Assembly (NCBI GenBank): GCA_029250345.1
Contig: JAQXFL010000005.1
Coordinates: 1 to 43,691, forward strand
DNA from: Candidatus Poseidoniaceae archaeon
GTDB taxonomy: Archaea > Thermoplasmatota > Poseidoniia > Poseidoniales > Poseidoniaceae
Direction: 5' to 3'
DNA: 43,691 nucleotides
The notes under the pieces were generated by a model that was given only the letters and a program-made list of their open reading frames with translations, ran no database searches and had not been told where the DNA came from. Shown here one piece after another: positions 39,948 to 43,691 of the stretch. A program made the translations under genes and the position numbers. Numbering within the stretch: the first letter of the stretch is position 1; each line of letters opens with the position of its first letter.

Positions 39948-42161
39948 TCAGTCATCATCTGCGGTTTCGTCCTTCTTGTCAGAATAGGTAACCACCCTTC
40001 GAGTTTTTACTTTCCTTTGTGTTGGTTTTTCTTTAACCACCTTTTTCTTTGAAGCAGTCTTCCTCCGAGGTAGTTCTTCAGATGTTGCTGCATTACTGTC
40101 TAGGCGTCGACGCTTGACCTTCGTAATCGGGCCATCCTTTGGTGCTACTTTTTGAACGGCCTTTCTGCGGGTCTTAACGGGTTTGTCTTCAGACTTTTCG
40201 CGAGGTTCATCAGTGGTTACGTCTCGCTCCTCACTGTAACCTTCATCATTGTTCTGGAGATCATCAACTTCTTCGTCGTATTCCGGTTCATCATCGCTGA
40301 TTGTACCGAGCTCTCCTTCATCTTCAACGTCCATATCGAGTTCTAAATCCATTGCGTTCTTGGTTCTCATCAGCACCACAGCGACTCCTGCCAGCAAGAG
40401 TATGACTGGGGCAAACAGGATTGGATTGTCGATGAACCCTTCAATCACTTTTGTCGCAATGCCTGGCTCTTCTTTGACCACTTCCTCCAACGTGATGCTC
40501 AGTTCACCCTCACTCACCCACCAAGGAGAATAATAGAATTCATTCGATTCCGAAGATAATGCAGTAACATCGATGGGGTGGAGTTCAGCATGTTGGGCCA
40601 AAGAGGCATCAGTTGACTTCGGTTGAGATCGAATGTTAAATTCAAGCGGGTATGTTACCGTATCACTGAGATTAAAGTAAATCGAGTAGGTGACAGCAAT
40701 GTGCGTTTTTTGGTCACTCACTGCAGTAAATGCCATTCCTCGTTCGACATTGCATTCGACACGAGCATTTGTAAGCTGACCCGATGACATTTGTATGGCG
40801 TCTTTCCAAGAACTGATGTAGTGAATTTGGTTCATATTTTTGCACGTTGCATCGGCAAAAAGTACAGCCTCTTCTTCACTCAACTGCGTATCCGTCACAA
40901 CAGAACGCCGAGAAAGATTTCGCAATGCTGAGGAGAGTTGAATGTCGAGGGTGAATGTATCGTCAAGGATTAATCCAGTAGAATTAAACTGGAGTGAAAC
41001 TTTCCGGATGGTCTCTACATCCGGGTTTTTGCTGCATGCTTGGGTAAAAGTTTCACAATTGTTGTCTCGGATATCGGGAATTGCATCACCGTCATCATCA
41101 TCATCAAACTCATCTGGAAGTTCATCTCCATCCAAATCAGCGCCGCTTTCACCCTGTCCTACTGCTACACTCGGAGCGCCATAGACTGCAATATGTCCCG
41201 TATCCGTCGCTACATAGGCCATTTGGCGTGTGCCAAATTGGTTCTCGACGATATCGAAACCCATGGCTTGATGAGCGAGATAAATCGATACGATGTCGTT
41301 GAGTGATGTGGAATCCACTGTGAGAATTCTCTGTGAAATTCCAGTTTCGAGGAGGTGGATTTGGTTGTTGTTGACCGACCATAGCAACTGCGAGCCCCCC
41401 TCAAAATTTCTTTCAGATATTGCTCCACCGGAAAATGACCAGAGTGCCATTTGACCTTGTTCGGTAAATACAGCAAGTTGTTCGTCCACTGAATCAAAGT
41501 CACAACTCACCACTTTTGAATCGTGGTCCCATTGCTTGCCGGTTGGATTCCCCTCAAGCGTCCACATGACGACACGACCACTTTCATCGCCGGTCAAAAT
41601 GTAACTTCCGAGGGATGAAAAATCCACACATGTCACCTTCGTATTGTGCTCTCCGTTGAGCGTTCGTTCGACTTGCATGTCCGATGCACGAAGTAGATTG
41701 ATTCCATTGTTGGTGTTTGGGACTGCGATTAGGTTTCCATCCGGCGACCATTCTATACGTTCTGAGCGCGAATTGGAACCACTCTGTTTCGAGGTCAGCG
41801 TCATTGATTCAACATCAATGACTTGTATCGTATCGGTATCGGTTACAGAGCCGGTCATGGCAAATGCGATCAATGTTCCATCAGGAGAGAACTTGATATC
41901 CAATACATCACCGTCTACGTCAAAGGATTCGACCAATTCTAAGCTGCTCAAATTGTGAATTGCTACTAATCCATCATATCCACTTGCAATCAAGGTTTCA
42001 TCTGGGCTTATATGGACCGTACGAGATTCCTCTGCATTCTCTGTCACAGTTACATCGACAAAAGCAATATCTGAGTATTGGCCTGCGACCACTGAAACTG
42101 AACTTGCTAGAAACACCGCTAAGCAAAGTAGCGTTTGTATTCTTAACCGTCGATTGTCCAT
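39948..42161 (-). CDS. secreted-domain WD40 membrane protein with TSP3-like repeat
   Basis: A 737-residue protein anchored once in the membrane. A signal peptide (1-27, ending VVAG) leads to a WD40-type beta propeller (about 35-335, with repeated SPDGTLIA, VTCVDFSSLGSYILTGDESG and similar blades). An Asp-rich calcium-binding motif follows (about 340-368, DLDGDELPDEFDDDDDGD), like thrombospondin type 3 repeats, then a beta-rich domain (about 375-570), a membrane helix (about 578-598) and a cytoplasmic tail of about 135 residues, first acidic then strongly Lys/Arg-rich. The basic tail could contact nucleic acid or acidic proteins. It lies between mqnA and mqnD on the opposite strand and has no clear part in quinone synthesis. 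Confidence 0.8.
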   Translation of the reverse strand: MDNRRLRIQTLLCLAVFLASSVSVVAGQYSDIAFVDVTVTENAEESRTVHISPDETLIASGYDGLVAIHNLSSLELVESFDVDGDVLDIKFSPDGTLIAFAMTGSVTDTDTIQVIDVESMTLTSKQSGSNSRSERIEWSPDGNLIAVPNTNNGINLLRASDMQVERTLNGEHNTKVTCVDFSSLGSYILTGDESGRVVMWTLEGNPTGKQWDHDSKVVSCDFDSVDEQLAVFTEQGQMALWSFSGGAISERNFEGGSQLLWSVNNNQIHLLETGISQRILTVDSTSLNDIVSIYLAHQAMGFDIVENQFGTRQMAYVATDTGHIAVYGAPSVAVGQGESGADLDGDELPDEFDDDDDGDAIPDIRDNNCETFTQACSKNPDVETIRKVSLQFNSTGLILDDTFTLDIQLSSALRNLSRRSVVTDTQLSEEEAVLFADATCKNMNQIHYISSWKDAIQMSSGQLTNARVECNVERGMAFTAVSDQKTHIAVTYSIYFNLSDTVTYPLEFNIRSQPKSTDASLAQHAELHPIDVTALSSESNEFYYSPWWVSEGELSITLEEVVKEEPGIATKVIEGFIDNPILFAPVILLLAGVAVVLMRTKNAMDLELDMDVEDEGELGTISDDEPEYDEEVDDLQNNDEGYSEERDVTTDEPREKSEDKPVKTRRKAVQKVAPKDGPITKVKRRRLDSNAATSEELPRRKTASKKKVVKEKPTQRKVKTRRVVTYSDKKDETADDD

Positions 42162-42274
42162 GGCCGTCGATATAACCCAGTTCCCTCTAAGGTTTGAATA
42201 CTTCGTATTCTGTGTTTCATTTTTGTATTCAAATCATGCGGTTGGTTCATCAAGGTCGCTACGGTGGGAGCATC

Positions 42275-43159
42275 ATGGTGGCAGAGTTACCTCTCGATGA
42301 AAACGGAAACAAAATTGTACGGATTGGCCACTCACCAGACCCCGACGACGCCTTCATGTTTCACGCCATGACAACCGGCGCTTTTCCAACTCCTGGTTAC
42401 AATTTTGTCCATGAACTACAGGATATCGAAACCCTCAACCACAGAGCAATGAATTGCGAACTGGAAGTGTCTGCTGTCTCAATTCATGCCTTTCCTGAGA
42501 TTTCCGATGACTATGCACTCATGAACTGTGGTGCATCAATGGGCGAAGGATACGGTCCGATGGTTGTCTCTCTTGCTGGCGCCTCAACCGAAGAAGTACG
42601 TTCATCGACCATCGCAGTGCCTGGTTTGAAAACCAGCGCATACCTCGGTCTTCGACTTGCATGGGGCGACTGTGATATTGCAGTGGTACCGTTCGACGAG
42701 ATTATTCCTCGAGTTCTCGATGGGACATACAAGAGCGGTCTTATCATTCACGAGGGTCAACTCACTTACGTCGACCACAACCTAAAGGTCCACGTCGACC
42801 TTGGCATATGGTGGAATGAACGTACCGACGGCTGGCCTATGCCGTTGGGTGGAAACGTCGTGCGACGTGATCTTGGGCAGCAAGTAATGGAAGATATAAC
42901 CAAATACACCAAAATGAGCATTGAATTCGCTCTTCAATCACCAGATGAGGCTCTTGAGTTTGCTAAAAAATGGGGTCGCGGTATTGATGACGATACCAAC
43001 CGCGAATTCGTCGGAATGTATGTGAATGAACGCACAATTGACTACGAAAACGAAGGCAGAGCCTCAGTACGACAATTCATCCGTGAAGGACAGGAGATCG
43101 GCATGATTCAGATGGATTTCGATACTTCCACAATGGCCTTTATCGGCGCAAATGAGTGA
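42275..43159 (+). CDS. mqnD: 1,4-dihydroxy-6-naphthoate synthase MqnD
   Basis: Converts cyclic dehypoxanthine futalosine to 1,4-dihydroxy-6-naphthoate, the last dedicated step before prenylation in futalosine menaquinone synthesis. The 294-residue product shows the MqnA/MqnD binding-protein-like fold: IGHSPDPDDAFMFHAM (about 14-29), ELEVSAVSIHAFPEI, GYGPMVVS, and GLIIHEGQLTYVDH. GGTGGGAG before the ATG at 42275 supports this start over a longer form from 42194. Separated from mqnE-mqnA by the oppositely oriented WD40 gene. Confidence 0.9.
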   Translation: MVAELPLDENGNKIVRIGHSPDPDDAFMFHAMTTGAFPTPGYNFVHELQDIETLNHRAMNCELEVSAVSIHAFPEISDDYALMNCGASMGEGYGPMVVSLAGASTEEVRSSTIAVPGLKTSAYLGLRLAWGDCDIAVVPFDEIIPRVLDGTYKSGLIIHEGQLTYVDHNLKVHVDLGIWWNERTDGWPMPLGGNVVRRDLGQQVMEDITKYTKMSIEFALQSPDEALEFAKKWGRGIDDDTNREFVGMYVNERTIDYENEGRASVRQFIREGQEIGMIQMDFDTSTMAFIGANE

Positions 43160-43164
43160 TCCAA

Positions 43165-43653
43165 ATGGCAGTCGAAAAGCGGATGCCGGGTGTGAGCCAA
43201 TACGGATCTGTTGACCCCGCCCCCGCAGAATTCAAGGGCGATGTAACTTCTTGGGCCGAAACGCTGTGCGATGAATCACTGCCAATGTTTCAAAGAATGC
43301 GGAGCGTCTTCTCTTTGAGAAATCTCGGTTCTGACGATGCTTGTTTGGCCCTTTGCTCTGGATTTTCAGCTTCAAGCGCACTTTTACGTCATGAGTTGGC
43401 CTATGTATTGGGGCAAATGCAAAACGATACTGCACTCCCTGCACTTATTGAGCGCTTAAGCGACGCAGGAGAGCACATTATGGTACGTCACGAAGCTGCA
43501 GAGGCACTTGGCGCTATCGGTAATTTAGAAGCAAAGCCCGTTCTCGAAGAATTTCTACACGATGAAAATCCAGAGGTTGCAGAATCCTGCGAAGTCGCTC
43601 TCGACTTGCTGAATTGGTGCGCTACCAGTGAATGGGATGAGGCAGAATGGTGA
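43165..43653 (+). CDS. half-size deoxyhypusine hydroxylase-like HEAT-repeat protein
   Basis: A 162-residue HEAT-repeat protein closely resembling the C-terminal half of eukaryotic deoxyhypusine hydroxylase (DOHH), which hydroxylates deoxyhypusine on eIF5A. Shared blocks include SVDPAP near residue 15, FSLRNLG, LLRHELAYVLGQMQ, MVRHEAAEALGAIGN and ESCEVALDLL. The iron-ligand His-Glu pairs are His76-Glu77 and His109-Glu110, 33 residues apart as in DOHH. Eukaryotic DOHH has two such halves and four pairs in one chain of about 300 residues; this single half would need to dimerise. The target would be archaeal aIF5A, not in the window. Start ATG 43165; a GTG overlapping the mqnD stop is an alternative. 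Confidence 0.82.
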   Translation: MAVEKRMPGVSQYGSVDPAPAEFKGDVTSWAETLCDESLPMFQRMRSVFSLRNLGSDDACLALCSGFSASSALLRHELAYVLGQMQNDTALPALIERLSDAGEHIMVRHEAAEALGAIGNLEAKPVLEEFLHDENPEVAESCEVALDLLNWCATSEWDEAEW

Positions 43654-43691
43654 CGAAAATGAACCTCAAGTTCAAAGACTCAATACTCTTC
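43647..43691 (+). CDS. possible N-terminus of the next gene (partial)
   Basis: From an ATG at 43647, overlapping the end of the DOHH-like gene, or an ATG at 43659, an open frame runs to the end of the window (15 or 11 codons; MNLKFKDSILF from the second). Tight packing on this strand makes a further operon gene plausible, but too little is visible to be sure it is coding. Confidence 0.25.
   Translation, partial: MVTKMNLKFKDSILF

Noticed and set aside
1..43691. CRISPR array, transposase or prophage
   Set aside because: I saw no regularly spaced direct repeats, transposase motifs, terminal inverted repeats or phage structural genes; gene order is housekeeping-like throughout.

Overview
This is an archaeal chromosome segment, gene-dense (about 48 protein genes, no intergenic gap over 300 bases, no rRNA, tRNA, CRISPR or insertion sequence that I can see). 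The information-processing genes are archaeal in kind: proteasome alpha, SBDS, exosome Rrp4/Rrp41/Rrp42, L37Ae, Pcc1, prefoldin beta, S12, S7, EF-2, archaeal-type ProRS and Dph6. Moderate GC, many aerobic/quinone genes, an isoprenoid set and acidic, TPR-like or membrane orphan genes suggest a marine Thermoplasmatota of the Poseidoniales (Marine Group II) type. That placement is inference from gene content, not from a marker alignment.

Layout. 0-1.4 kb: a RecA-like ATPase remnant and two small membrane proteins. 1.5-3.5 kb: purB converging on dph6. 3.7-10.5 kb: the proteasome/exosome superoperon psmA-SBDS-rrp4-rrp41-rrp42-rpl37ae-pcc1-pfdB-DHH-TPR-like protein. 10.5-13.2 kb, minus strand: a UbiD-family decarboxylase, a TPR-like protein and a Nudix hydrolase. 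13.4-17.3 kb: rps12-rps7, EF-2 and a MOSC protein. 17.3-20.0 kb, minus strand: isopentenyl phosphate kinase followed by a fused IPP isomerase-geranylgeranyl diphosphate synthase. 20.1-23.2 kb: zinc-ribbon protein, KptA, and a thiolase-DUF35 pair. 23.3-27.3 kb: an orphan region holding a MamK-like actin between a two-ribbon protein and a three-pass membrane protein, then a converging unknown gene. 27.3-32.7 kb, minus strand: proS, small membrane proteins, transaldolase, MazG-like pyrophosphohydrolase and a split transketolase. 32.8-37.9 kb: an OPT transporter divergent from a P2-type cation ATPase. 37.9-43.7 kb: futalosine-pathway genes mqnE, mqnA and mqnD, with a large membrane-anchored WD40 protein between them, and a half-size deoxyhypusine hydroxylase.

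How the genes fit together. Thiolase and DUF35 (acetoacetyl-CoA supply), the UbiD protein (candidate anhydromevalonate-phosphate decarboxylase), IPK and the IDI-GGPS fusion together cover much of an archaeal mevalonate route to membrane lipid precursors. MqnA, MqnE and MqnD cover most of the early futalosine route to menaquinone. Transaldolase and split transketolase form a non-oxidative pentose phosphate module. Dph6 and half-DOHH each act on a translation factor: EF-2, encoded here with its diphthamide histidine, and aIF5A, which is not in the window.

Most notable: a MamK-type actin filament gene in an archaeal context, a single-domain deoxyhypusine hydroxylase with two His-Glu pairs at the canonical spacing, the IDI-GGPS fusion, and a thiolase partner whose DUF35 domain has lost its zinc cysteines.
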